Translations under genes and position numbers: made by a program | Notes under the pieces: model-generated | The model's input: only the letters and a program-made list of their open reading frames with translations | Told to the model about the DNA's origin: nothing | Databases searched by the model: none | Shown here: positions 52,602 to 61,365 of the stretch, piece by piece | How positions within the stretch are numbered: position 1 is the first letter of the stretch | Layout: every line of letters starts with the position of its first letter | Origin: ASV31 sp965229765 | GTDB taxonomy: Bacteria; Pseudomonadota; Alphaproteobacteria; Rhodobacterales; Rhodobacteraceae | DNA: 64,000 nucleotides | Direction: 5' to 3' | NCBI GenBank assembly: GCA_965229765.1 | Contig: CBDDJT010000002.1 | Coordinates: 558,001-622,000 of the forward strand

Positions 52602-52969
52602 AGCACCACCTGTCTCTGGACTACACCATCGCCGAGGGCTGGTTGCGCCCCTGGGTCGACGGCCTGCGGGACGGGCGTGCCGTCGCCTCGACATGCAGCC
52701 ATTGCGACAATACCCAGTTCCCGCCCTTGCGCATCTGCCCCAACTGCCGGATGCCGTCCGACGGCTGGCGGGAGCTTCCGGGCGGGGCAACGCTGCTGCA
52801 TCGGACATTCGGCTCGGATGGAGATTTCGCCCTCGCGCGGTTCGACGGCGCAGAGCGTTCCGCGGTCGTCCGCGCCGAGCACCTGCCAGGGGACGCGCGC
52901 CGGGGCCAGCTCGCCGCAGTCCCTGTCGGACACCCCCGGCTGATCCTGCAATCGGAGTCCCCGGAATGA
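52598..52969 (+). CDS. DUF35 OB-fold protein with zinc ribbon
   Basis: A 123-residue protein. CSHC...CPNC supplies four zinc-ribbon cysteines (33, 36, 47, 50), followed by an OB-fold of about 65 residues (LHRTFGSDGDFALARFDG). DUF35 proteins partner thiolase-like enzymes, shaping the CoA substrate tunnel. It overlaps both neighbours by 4 nt (ATGA), consistent with a stoichiometric complex with the thiolase-like protein. Confidence 0.9.
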   Translation: MKHHLSLDYTIAEGWLRPWVDGLRDGRAVASTCSHCDNTQFPPLRICPNCRMPSDGWRELPGGATLLHRTFGSDGDFALARFDGAERSAVVRAEHLPGDARRGQLAAVPVGHPRLILQSESPE

Positions 52970-54630
52970 GCGACTATCTCGACACTCTATCGGATGAGAC
53001 GCTTGCCTCTCTCCATCTGGTTCGGAACGCGCGCGGCCGCTACGCGATCACATGGCTCGAGGACTACAACATCTTCAAGGCGACGGTGGGGCGCCATCTC
53101 GGGCCGGAGGACCGCGACAGGACCGCGATGATATTCGAGGCGCCCGACGGCTCGGTCAGCACGCAAAGCTTTGCAGAGATCGACGCGGCCGCGACCGCCC
53201 TTGCGGCAAGGCTTCGCGAGCTGGGCTACCGCAAGGGCGACCCGATCGGCATTCACACCGGGCAGCACCCGGACACCGGCATCGCGCATATGGCGATCGC
53301 CAAGATGGGCGGTGTCGCGGTCACGCTCTCCCAACTCTATGGCCCCGACACACTTGCTCATGCGATGAACGACTGCGGCGCGGGCGTCATTCTGACCAGC
53401 CAGGAGGCCTGGGCCCCGCTCGGCTCCGAGGCATTCCCGCGGCTGCGGCACGTCCTGATGAGAAACCCCGGTCCGAACCACATCGACCTGGGCGCCGCGA
53501 TGCGCAACCCTCCCCCTGATTTCGAGCCCGCATACGGCGGTGCGGACGATCCCGCGCTTCTTATGTACACCTCGGGGTCGACCGGAAAGCCCAAGGGCAT
53601 CGTGCACGGTCATCGCGTCCTCGCCGCCTATACGCCGTCGATCAACCTCTTTTTCAACCTCGCGATGTCGGACGAGGATGCAGTCTATTGGTCCCCCTCG
53701 GACTGGGCCTGGGTGGGCGGGCTTCTCGACATGCTATTTCCGGCCTGGATGGCGGGACGTCCGATCGCCACCTCGCTCGAGCGCTTCTCTGCGGACTATG
53801 CCTATGGCTTCATGAGCCGGCACAAGGTGACACATACCTTTCTGGCGCCCACCGCCATCAAGAGGCTTGCCCAGCACTCCGACCCGCACGCGGATCACGA
53901 TCTTGCGCTGCGGGTCATCTGCACCGGCGGCGAGGCACTGGCGTCCGAGACCCTCGCATGGGCGGAGACCAAGCTGCGCGTGACCTGCAACGAGTTCTAC
54001 GGGATGACCGAGGTCAATCACCTGATCGGGAACTGTGCCGCACTCTTCCCGCGCCGTCCCGGATCGATGGGGCGCGCCTATCCGGGCCATGACGTTCGTC
54101 TCGTCGACGGCGACGGCCGGGAGGTTGCCGATGGCGAGGCCGGGGAAGTCGTGACACCCCGGAGCGCGCCAACACGGTTTCTCGGCTACTACAACAATTC
54201 CCAGAAGACCGACGAAATGACCCTTGGCGACTACCTTCGCACGCACGATCTGGCTGTTCGCGATAGCGACGGCTATTTCTGGTACAAGGGCCGCTCGGAC
54301 GACCTCATCAAGTCGTCGGGCTTTCGGATTGGACCGGCGGAAATCGAGGAGTGCCTTCTGTCGCACCCGGCCGTCGCCGAAGTCGCGGTGATCGCGAAAC
54401 CCGACCCCGATCGTGGCTCGATCGTCAAGGCCGTGGTGAAACCGCGTGCCGGGTTCACCGGCGACGACGCCCTCGCCGCAGAGCTGCGGGCCCACGTAAA
54501 GACACGTCTGGCCGGCTACAAGGCGCCCCGCGAAGTCGAATTCGTCGACGCGTTCGAGTTGACATCTTCTGGAAAGATCAGCCGCCGGGCGCTTCGTGAG
54601 GCTGAAGCCGCAAGGATGATCGACAAATGA
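52966..54630 (+). CDS. Acyl-CoA synthetase (AMP-forming)
   Basis: A 554-residue adenylate-forming enzyme. Motifs: MYTSGSTGKPKGIVHGH (P-loop, about residues 200-216), WSPSDWAWVGGL (about 244-255), NEFYGMTEVNH, the DSDGYFWYKGRSDDLIKSSG hinge (about 433-452) and C-terminal GKISRR with the catalytic Lys. Resembles acetyl-/propionyl- and medium-chain synthetases. It would activate a carboxylic acid for the thiolase-like step or for export to central metabolism. Confidence 0.92.
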   Translation: MSDYLDTLSDETLASLHLVRNARGRYAITWLEDYNIFKATVGRHLGPEDRDRTAMIFEAPDGSVSTQSFAEIDAAATALAARLRELGYRKGDPIGIHTGQHPDTGIAHMAIAKMGGVAVTLSQLYGPDTLAHAMNDCGAGVILTSQEAWAPLGSEAFPRLRHVLMRNPGPNHIDLGAAMRNPPPDFEPAYGGADDPALLMYTSGSTGKPKGIVHGHRVLAAYTPSINLFFNLAMSDEDAVYWSPSDWAWVGGLLDMLFPAWMAGRPIATSLERFSADYAYGFMSRHKVTHTFLAPTAIKRLAQHSDPHADHDLALRVICTGGEALASETLAWAETKLRVTCNEFYGMTEVNHLIGNCAALFPRRPGSMGRAYPGHDVRLVDGDGREVADGEAGEVVTPRSAPTRFLGYYNNSQKTDEMTLGDYLRTHDLAVRDSDGYFWYKGRSDDLIKSSGFRIGPAEIEECLLSHPAVAEVAVIAKPDPDRGSIVKAVVKPRAGFTGDDALAAELRAHVKTRLAGYKAPREVEFVDAFELTSSGKISRRALREAEAARMIDK

Positions 54631-56096
54631 CCATGCAGGCCCTCCTGCCCGCCGTCTCGGAGTTTCTGAAGACACCGCAGCCGCTGCGAATCGGAGGCCG
54701 GCATGTCGGCGGAAGCGATCGGCTCTCTGTCATCAACCCCTCGGACGGCAGGGTGCTGACCTCTGTCGCCCTCGGCGGAGCCGTTGAGATCGATCTTGCG
54801 GTCGCCGCGGCGAAGGATGCCTTCGAGAACGGCCCATGGGGAAAGATGACCGCACATGATCGCGGACGGCTTCTGTGGAAACTGGCCGATCTCATCGAGG
54901 CGCGCGCCGGAGAGTTCTCGCAACTCGACGCACTGGACAATGGCAAGCCCCTCGCCGCGGCGCGCGGCGACGCGGAGTGGTCCGCGCGCCATTTCCGCTA
55001 TTTCGCCGGGTGGCCCGACAAGATCGAAGGAGCCACGATCCCCGTCAGCACGCCGGATCGGCTGAACTACACGCGGATCACGCCCGTCGGCGTGTGCGGG
55101 CTCATCACCCCGTGGAACTATCCGCTCCTGATGGCGGCCTGGAAGCTTGCGCCCGCGCTTGCGGCGGGCAACACGGTGGTTCTCAAACCCTCGGAAGAAA
55201 CCCCGCTCTCGGCCATCTACCTCGCCGATGTCGCACTGGAGGCGGGTCTTCCGCCCGGCGTTCTCAACGTCGTGCCGGGCCTTGGCGCAGATGCTGGCGC
55301 GGCGCTTGCGCGACACTTGGACGTGGCCAAGGTGGGTTTCACGGGCAGCACTCGCACGGGTCGCGCCATCGTCGAGGCCTCCGCCGGCAACCTCAAGAAA
55401 GTCTCGCTCGAACTTGGCGGCAAGGCGGCCAATATCGTTTTTCCCGACGCCGATCTGGAGCGCGCCATACCGGGCGCGTTCTGGGCCAACTTCGGCAACA
55501 ACGGCCAAAGCTGCACCGCGGGGTGCCGGCTTTACGTTCACGACGATGTCTACGACCGGGTGCGCGACGGATTGGTGGACCTTGCCGGATCTCTGAGCGT
55601 CGGACCGGGGCTGGAGACGCCCGGCCACGACCTGGGCCCCGTCATCAGCGAAAAGCAGATGGACATGATCCTTGGCTACGTGGATGGCGCTGCGCGGGCG
55701 GGTGCCACCACCCTGACCGGAGGCGCGCGCGAAGGCGAAACGGGATGGTTCATTCGCCCCACGCTGGTTGATCAGGTGACCGATGGCATGACCATCGTCA
55801 GGGAAGAGGTCTTCGGACCGGTCCTGACCCTCCTTCGCTTCAACGACGACGCGGATGTGCTGGCACGTGCCAACGCCACCCCATACGGTCTCGCCGCGGG
55901 CCTCTGGAGCCAGGACGTCACCCGCGTGCGGCGCTTCGCCGACGCGCTCGAGGCAGGCACGGTCTGGGTCAACTGCTGGGGCAATACCGACGCGGCCTCA
56001 CCCTTCGGCGGCATGAAGCAGTCTGGCTACGGGCGCGAGATGGGCAAGGACGCGATCGGCCTCTATTCGCAGACAAAGAGCATCTGGGTGGCCTAG
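54627..56096 (+). CDS. NAD-dependent aldehyde dehydrogenase
   Basis: A 489-residue ALDH. N-terminal domain TPWNYPLLMAAWKLAPALAAGN, the active-site Glu in SLELGGKAANIVF (about residue 260) and catalytic Cys in NNGQSCTAG (about 294). The start overlaps the synthetase stop by 4 nt. With the aldolase operon it could oxidise the aldehyde product, giving the acid for the synthetase. The exact aldehyde is not determinable. Confidence 0.93.
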   Translation: MTMQALLPAVSEFLKTPQPLRIGGRHVGGSDRLSVINPSDGRVLTSVALGGAVEIDLAVAAAKDAFENGPWGKMTAHDRGRLLWKLADLIEARAGEFSQLDALDNGKPLAAARGDAEWSARHFRYFAGWPDKIEGATIPVSTPDRLNYTRITPVGVCGLITPWNYPLLMAAWKLAPALAAGNTVVLKPSEETPLSAIYLADVALEAGLPPGVLNVVPGLGADAGAALARHLDVAKVGFTGSTRTGRAIVEASAGNLKKVSLELGGKAANIVFPDADLERAIPGAFWANFGNNGQSCTAGCRLYVHDDVYDRVRDGLVDLAGSLSVGPGLETPGHDLGPVISEKQMDMILGYVDGAARAGATTLTGGAREGETGWFIRPTLVDQVTDGMTIVREEVFGPVLTLLRFNDDADVLARANATPYGLAAGLWSQDVTRVRRFADALEAGTVWVNCWGNTDAASPFGGMKQSGYGREMGKDAIGLYSQTKSIWVA

Positions 56097-56651
56097 TCGG
56101 CCGCCTCTCCTGTCGCTTCGACAGCCAGGTTCAAGGCGATCTCGAACGTCGCGGCGTTGGCTGCCACCAGCGCGGCATGGCGGACGGCGGGCAGAGGATC
56201 GAGGAACGTCCGGCGCGCCCGCTTCACGCTGGAACCGACCGTCCCGGCGGCACCCTCGTGCGGCGAGATGCCGTCGCACGCCGCTCCGGTCGGCGGCGCG
56301 GCGACGGTGCCTGCCGGAATGGCGGGCACCATGGCACCGCAGGTGGCCGGTTCTGTCTTGGACCTCACCGTTTGCATCCGCATCCACGGATATGAATCCA
56401 AGATACTGATATTCAACACGATTACTGGAGGCCCGAATGTCACCGGATACAATGCGCCGGTCATGGGCTTGCGGGGGCGCCCCTTGAACGACCGCCGGGG
56501 CGCGGAAAAGACGGGACTGCGCGCGCGTTTCGACACGCTGGTCCGCAAGGCAGGGGCCGGCACGTCGGCCTCAACGGACAAGGGCCGCCTCGCACCGGAG
56601 ACAGCCCTTGACAAGATCGGTGTGGTGCCGCGGCGACAGGGCCGCGACGGG
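56097..56651. other. Gene-free spacer between aldehyde dehydrogenase and ndk
   Basis: 555 bp between two convergent genes with no convincing gene. A low-GC patch (about 56390-56430, ATATGAATCCAAGATACTG-like) stands out. A leftward open frame ending near 56093 has no family resemblance or clear start. The region may be a decayed gene. Confidence 0.5.
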
Positions 56652-57074
56652 TCAGCCCACGATTTCGGTCTTGGCGAAGAAGAACGAGATTTCGTCGGCG
56701 GCGGTTTCCGGCGCGTCAGAGCCATGGACCGAGTTCTCGCCCACGCTTTCGGCGAACTCGGCGCGGACCGTGCCGGGCGCGGCGTCGGCCGGGTTGGTGG
56801 CGCCCATCACTTCGCGGTTCTTGGCGATCGCGCCCTCGCCTTCCAGCACCTGAACGACGACCGGGGCCGAGGCCATGAACTCGCACAGTTCGTCATAGAA
56901 GGGGCGTTCGGAATGCACGGCGTAGAACTGGCCGGCCTGCTCCTTGGACAGGTGAATCCGCTTCTGCGCGACGATGCGCAGGCCCGCCTCTTCGAACTTG
57001 GCGTTGATCTTGCCGGTGAGATTCCGCTGCGTCGCATCGGGCTTGATGATCGAAAGGGTGCGTTCGATGGCCAT
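56652..57074 (-). CDS. ndk: Nucleoside diphosphate kinase
   Basis: A 140-residue NDK. ERTLSIIKPDATQRN is the N-terminal P-loop-like motif and NSVHGSDAPE carries the phospho-histidine His117. Length equals that of typical bacterial Ndk. Start at ATG 57074. It transfers gamma-phosphates among nucleotides. It diverges from the ABC-F gene with a 162-bp gap. Confidence 0.97.
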   Translation of the reverse strand: MAIERTLSIIKPDATQRNLTGKINAKFEEAGLRIVAQKRIHLSKEQAGQFYAVHSERPFYDELCEFMASAPVVVQVLEGEGAIAKNREVMGATNPADAAPGTVRAEFAESVGENSVHGSDAPETAADEISFFFAKTEIVG

Positions 57075-57236
57075 GTCTGCCTCTTCCATTTGCGGCAGGG
57101 CCCCGCGCCCCGCCCATGATTTCGGCGTTCGCCTAGCACGGGCACGAAGCGGTGCAAAGGCCCTAACCGCCCGGGCGCGGCGGGCGCGCGCAAGCACGGC
57201 CTTTCCGCCCGCGCGCGGCTCTGCTAACCCGCGCCC

Positions 57237-59093
57237 ATGCTGCGTATCGAGGACATATCCTATTCGGTCGATGGCCGCCCCCTGATCGAGGCGGCCTCGG
57301 TAACGATTCCCGAGGGCCACAAGGTGGGGATTGTCGGCCGCAACGGCACCGGCAAGACCACGCTGTTCCGGCTGATCCGGGGCGAACTGACGCTGGACGG
57401 CGGCCGGATAGAGGTGCCCAAGCGCGCCCGCATCGGCGGCGTCGCGCAAGAGGTGCCGGGCAGCGACGTGTCGCTTCTGAACACGGTGCTGGCCGCCGAC
57501 ACCGAACGCGCGGCACTGATGGCCGAATCCGAGACCGCGCAGGACGGCACGCGCATCGCCGACATCCAGACCCGGCTGACCGATATCGACGCGTGGTCGG
57601 CAGAGGCGCGGGCCGCGTCGATCCTAAAAGGTCTGGGCTTTTCCGAGGCCGAACAGCACATGCCCTGCTCTGCCTTTTCGGGCGGCTGGCGGATGCGGGT
57701 GGCGCTGGCCGCCGTTCTGTTCTCTGCGCCCGACCTGCTGCTTCTGGACGAACCGACCAACTACCTTGACCTCGAAGGCGCGCTTTGGCTGGAAAGCTAT
57801 CTGGCGCGCTATCCGCACACCGTCCTGCTTATCAGCCACGACCGCGATCTGCTGAACCGCGCCGTGGGCGCGATCCTGCATCTGGATGAGCGCAAGCTGA
57901 CGCTTTATCAGGGCGGATACGACACGTTCGCCCGCACCCGGGCAGAACAGCGCGCGGTGCAGGCGGCCGAGGCCAAGAAGCAGGCGGCGCGGCGGGCGCA
58001 CATGCAAAGCTTCGTCGACCGCTTCCGCTACAAGGCGTCCAAGGCGAAACAGGCGCAGGCCCGTCTGAAGATGCTGGAACGCATGTCGCCCATCGCCGCG
58101 CCGGAAGAGGCCGCGCGCCGGGTCTTCAGCTTTCCCGCGCCAGAGGAACTGTCGCCGCCCATCGTGGCGATGGACGGGGCCAGCGTGGGCTACGACGGGC
58201 GCGCGGTGCTGACGCGGCTGGACCTGCGCATCGACCAGGACGACCGCATCGCGCTTCTGGGCCGCAACGGCGAGGGCAAGTCGACGCTGGCCAAGCTGAT
58301 CTCGGCGCGTCTGGCGCCGATGGGCGGGCGGATCACCACGGCGAACGGGCTGCGGGTGGGCTATTTCGCCCAGCACCAGCTGGACGAATTGCGGCCAGAG
58401 GAAACACCGCTGCAACATGTGCAGCGGGCGTTGCCCGACCTGTTGCCGCCCAAGCTGCGGGCGCGGCTGGCCGGCTTCGGCCTGATGGCGGAACAGGCCG
58501 AGACAGAGGTCGCGCGGCTGTCGGGCGGGCAGAAAGCGCGGCTGTCGCTTTTGCTGGCGACGCTGCACGCGCCGCACCTGCTGATCCTCGACGAACCGAC
58601 GAACCATCTGGACATCGAAAGCCGCGAGGCGCTTGTCGAGGCGCTGACCGCCTATTCCGGCGCGGTGATCCTCGTCAGCCACGACATGCACCTGCTGTCA
58701 CTGGTGGCGGACCGGCTTTGGCTGGTGCGCGACGGGCGCGTGGCCGCCTATGAGGACGATCTGGAGGCCTATCGCAAGCTTTTGCTGAGTGCCGACAGGC
58801 CCACCGACAAGCCCCGCGCCGAAAAGGTGGCCAAACCGCCCCGTCCAACGCGCGAGGCGGTGCTGGCGCTGCGTGCCGAGGCGCGCAAATGCGAAGACCG
58901 CGTCGGCAAGCTGAGCCAGATGCAGGACAAGCTGGCCGCCAAGCTGGCCGACCCCGCGCTTTACGAGGACGAGCGCGTCGGCGAGCTGGAGGTCTGGAAC
59001 CGCAAGTATGCCGAGGTTCGCGAGGGGCTCGACCGGGCCGAAGCGATGTGGATGGCGGCGCTGGAACGGCTGGACGCGGCCGAGGGCGCGTGA
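57237..59093 (+). CDS. ABC-F family ATP-binding protein (Uup/YheS-like)
   Basis: A 618-residue soluble protein with two ABC domains (Walker A GRNGTGKTT near residue 34 and GRNGEGKST near 342), no membrane domain. The signature SGGQKARLS and DEPTNHLD are in the second domain; the first has SGGWRMRVA and DEPTNYLD. A linker of about 80 residues (Arg/Lys rich) separates them and a C-terminal coiled-coil (about 530-610) follows. ABC-F proteins act on the ribosome. The stop overlaps the next start by 1 nt. Confidence 0.93.
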   Translation: MLRIEDISYSVDGRPLIEAASVTIPEGHKVGIVGRNGTGKTTLFRLIRGELTLDGGRIEVPKRARIGGVAQEVPGSDVSLLNTVLAADTERAALMAESETAQDGTRIADIQTRLTDIDAWSAEARAASILKGLGFSEAEQHMPCSAFSGGWRMRVALAAVLFSAPDLLLLDEPTNYLDLEGALWLESYLARYPHTVLLISHDRDLLNRAVGAILHLDERKLTLYQGGYDTFARTRAEQRAVQAAEAKKQAARRAHMQSFVDRFRYKASKAKQAQARLKMLERMSPIAAPEEAARRVFSFPAPEELSPPIVAMDGASVGYDGRAVLTRLDLRIDQDDRIALLGRNGEGKSTLAKLISARLAPMGGRITTANGLRVGYFAQHQLDELRPEETPLQHVQRALPDLLPPKLRARLAGFGLMAEQAETEVARLSGGQKARLSLLLATLHAPHLLILDEPTNHLDIESREALVEALTAYSGAVILVSHDMHLLSLVADRLWLVRDGRVAAYEDDLEAYRKLLLSADRPTDKPRAEKVAKPPRPTREAVLALRAEARKCEDRVGKLSQMQDKLAAKLADPALYEDERVGELEVWNRKYAEVREGLDRAEAMWMAALERLDAAEGA

Positions 59094-59551
59094 TGCCGAT
59101 GCCCTACGCCTACCGCCATGCAGGGCGCGACTGGGCGGCGTTCCTTGGCGATGTGCGCGACGTCACCGGACTGCCCACCGACAACACCGCCTATACCGCC
59201 GTCGAGGGCGTGCTGGCGGCCTTTCGCCGGCGGCTGACGCCGCAGCAGGCGGTGGACTTTGCCCAGGTGCTGCCGGCGGTCCCGCGCGCGCTCTTCGTGG
59301 CGGGCTGGGACCTTGCCGCGCCGCCCGCGCCGCCGGGCACCCGCGCCGACTGGACGGCAGAGGCGCAGGGCCTGCGCCGCGCCCACAACATTGCCCCGGA
59401 CACCGTGGTCGAGGCGGTGGCGGTGGCGCTGCGCCGGTCGGTGCGCGCCCCCGACCTGGAGCGGACGCTGGCCGCGCTGCCGCCCTTTGCCGCCGATTTC
59501 TGGTCCTGCCCCACGACAGACCCCGCCACGCTGACCCCCCGAATCGGCTGA
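59093..59551 (+). CDS. DUF2267-domain protein
   Basis: A 152-residue protein with the DUF2267 layout: a helical segment with the LTPQQAVDFAQVLPAVPRALFV motif (about residues 49-70) and a short linker. Function unknown; DUF2267 proteins are often found next to stress or ribosome-related genes. It overlaps the ABC-F stop by one nt (TGATG). Confidence 0.78.
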   Translation: MPMPYAYRHAGRDWAAFLGDVRDVTGLPTDNTAYTAVEGVLAAFRRRLTPQQAVDFAQVLPAVPRALFVAGWDLAAPPAPPGTRADWTAEAQGLRRAHNIAPDTVVEAVAVALRRSVRAPDLERTLAALPPFAADFWSCPTTDPATLTPRIG

Positions 59552-59592
59552 CGGGACTGGCAGGACGCAGGCACGCAGGCTAGAGACACTCC

Positions 59593-60222
59593 ATGCCGAT
59601 CCCCGCCGAATACATCACCGCCTTTGTCACGCTCTTTGTCGTGATAGACCCGATCGGGCTGGCGCCGCTGTTCGTGGCGCTGACGGCAGGCATGGACGGC
59701 CGCCAACGGCGGGCGATCGCCCTGCGCTCTTGCGCTGTCGCTGCGGTGCTGCTGACACTCTTCGGCCTTTTCGGCGAGGCACTGCTGGAGTTCATCGGAA
59801 TCTCGATGCCCGCGTTCCGCATCGCGGGGGGTCTGCTGCTGTTCCTGACCGCGCTGGAGATGCTGTTCGAGCGGCGCGCAAGGCGGCGCGAGGGACAGGC
59901 GCAGAGCGGCGAAGAGGTGGACGACGACCCGTCGGTCTTTCCGCTGGCCACGCCGCTGATCGCGGGCCCCGGGGCGATGGCCACCATGATCCTGCTGGCG
60001 GGCGCACCCGGCGCGGGCTGGCAGACGGTGCTGGCGATGCATGGCGTGATGCTGGCGGTCCTGCTGGTGGTGCTGGCGCTGTTTTTCGCCGGCGGCCTGC
60101 TGGAACGCGCGCTGGGGCCGACGGGCATCAACGTGGTGACGCGGCTTCTGGGGATGCTGCTGGCGGCCCTGTCGGTACAGTTCGTGCTGGACGGGCTGCG
60201 CGGCTTTGGCCTTGCCGGCTGA
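59593..60222 (+). CDS. MarC-family membrane protein
   Basis: A 209-residue protein with six hydrophobic helices. FVVIDPIGLAPLFVALT (about residues 15-31) and the central FPLATPLIAGPGAMATMIL are the family signatures. MarC proteins are inner-membrane proteins of unsettled transport role; earlier links to multidrug resistance were withdrawn. Start at ATG 59593. Confidence 0.92.
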   Translation: MPIPAEYITAFVTLFVVIDPIGLAPLFVALTAGMDGRQRRAIALRSCAVAAVLLTLFGLFGEALLEFIGISMPAFRIAGGLLLFLTALEMLFERRARRREGQAQSGEEVDDDPSVFPLATPLIAGPGAMATMILLAGAPGAGWQTVLAMHGVMLAVLLVVLALFFAGGLLERALGPTGINVVTRLLGMLLAALSVQFVLDGLRGFGLAG

Positions 60223-60282
60223 ACAGGTGACGCGCGCGTGATCGGGGGCTGAAACGCGCGGCCGCGTGCCTATCTATGCACC

Positions 60283-60864
60283 ATGGACGGCGATCAGACA
60301 GGACGATTGATCTATCTCGGGCTGCTGGGCGCGGCTGTGGCGGGCTATTTCATCGCCTCGAACCGCCACCGGCTGGGCGAGGTCGCGCGGCAGGGCGTGC
60401 TGTGGGGGCTGATCTTTGTCGGCGTGATCGCGGGCTTCGGCCTGTGGTCGGACATCCGCAACGACGTGATCCCCCGGCAGGCCGTGGTGGCCGATGGCAG
60501 CCGGATCGAGGTGCCGCGCGCCTTTGACGGGCATTACTACCTGACGCTGTCGCTGAACGGCACGCCGGTGCAGTTCGTCGTCGACACCGGCGCCTCCGAG
60601 ATCGTCCTGTCGCAAGAGGACGCCCGCCGCATCGGCCTCGACCCCGCGACGCTGATCTACTCGGGCAGCGCAGGCACCGCGAACGGCGTGGTGCGCACCG
60701 CGCGCGTGACGCTGGAGCAGGTGGCGCTCGGCCCCGTGGTGGACCACCGCGTGCCCGCCTGGGTCAACCAGGGAGAGATGAACGGCTCGCTCCTCGGCAT
60801 GACCTACCTGCAACGCTTCGACCGGATCGAGATCGCCGACGGACGCCTGGTGCTGGAGCGCTAG
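60283..60864 (+). CDS. Retropepsin-like aspartic protease (TIGR02281-type)
   Basis: A 193-residue membrane-anchored protein: two N-terminal hydrophobic helices (about residues 9-25 and 38-55) then an aspartic-protease domain with the catalytic motif VVDTGASEIVLS (Asp101) and LGMTYLQRFDRIEI near the end. A single DTG motif means it works as a homodimer. It probably acts in the periplasm. Confidence 0.88.
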   Translation: MDGDQTGRLIYLGLLGAAVAGYFIASNRHRLGEVARQGVLWGLIFVGVIAGFGLWSDIRNDVIPRQAVVADGSRIEVPRAFDGHYYLTLSLNGTPVQFVVDTGASEIVLSQEDARRIGLDPATLIYSGSAGTANGVVRTARVTLEQVALGPVVDHRVPAWVNQGEMNGSLLGMTYLQRFDRIEIADGRLVLER

Positions 60865-60885
60865 GGGGAGAGACGCCCGCAATAC

Positions 60886-61365
60886 CTAGGCGTCCGGCGT
60901 CGTCCCCCTGCTCTCCGCCTTCTGTTCCCAGCGACCGCTTTCCTGGCTCCAGTATGTCGCGGCGCAGCCGGCGGTGGTGAGGCTGCGCCACTGGGTGCGG
61001 GCGTGCTGGACGGCCGCCGCGTCGGCGCCGTCGAAGAGGATGCACACCCGGTCGAGCGTGGCGACCTCGTCCGCCGTCACCTCGGCCCCGTCGACGGCCA
61101 TCAGGCAGGCCGCCGCGTTGGGGATGTCCGCCCCCGTGGTCAGCAGCACCGGCTGGTCGGCGTCGAACGGCCCGCCGGCGCGGCCGTGGGGCAGAAAGCC
61201 CGCGTCCTCGCCCAGCCACAGCCGGTCATCGAGCCAGCCCAGACGATCCTCGGACCGGGCGCGGATCGCCACGCGCCAGCCGCGCTCGCGCGAGCGCAGG
61301 ACGAGCGTGGGCAGCGTCGCCTCCAGCGGCGTCTGCGTCATGTGGTAGAAATAGACCTCTCCCAT
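60886..61365 (-). CDS. holC: DNA polymerase III subunit chi
   Basis: A 159-residue protein. The opening GEVYFYHMTQTPLEATLPTLV and RGWRVAIRA, LWLGEDAGFLPHG, PVLLTT match HolC, which links the clamp loader to single-strand-binding protein. The ATG at 61365 overlaps the pepA stop by 1 nt (TGATG). The pepA-holC order is the widely conserved one. Confidence 0.93.
   Translation of the reverse strand: MGEVYFYHMTQTPLEATLPTLVLRSRERGWRVAIRARSEDRLGWLDDRLWLGEDAGFLPHGRAGGPFDADQPVLLTTGADIPNAAACLMAVDGAEVTADEVATLDRVCILFDGADAAAVQHARTQWRSLTTAGCAATYWSQESGRWEQKAESRGTTPDA

Noticed and set aside
56093..56725. Leftward open frame overlapping the end of the aldehyde dehydrogenase and ndk
   Set aside because: It overlaps ndk's end, lacks a ribosome binding site and shows no family. 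It could be a decayed gene, but the evidence is too thin.
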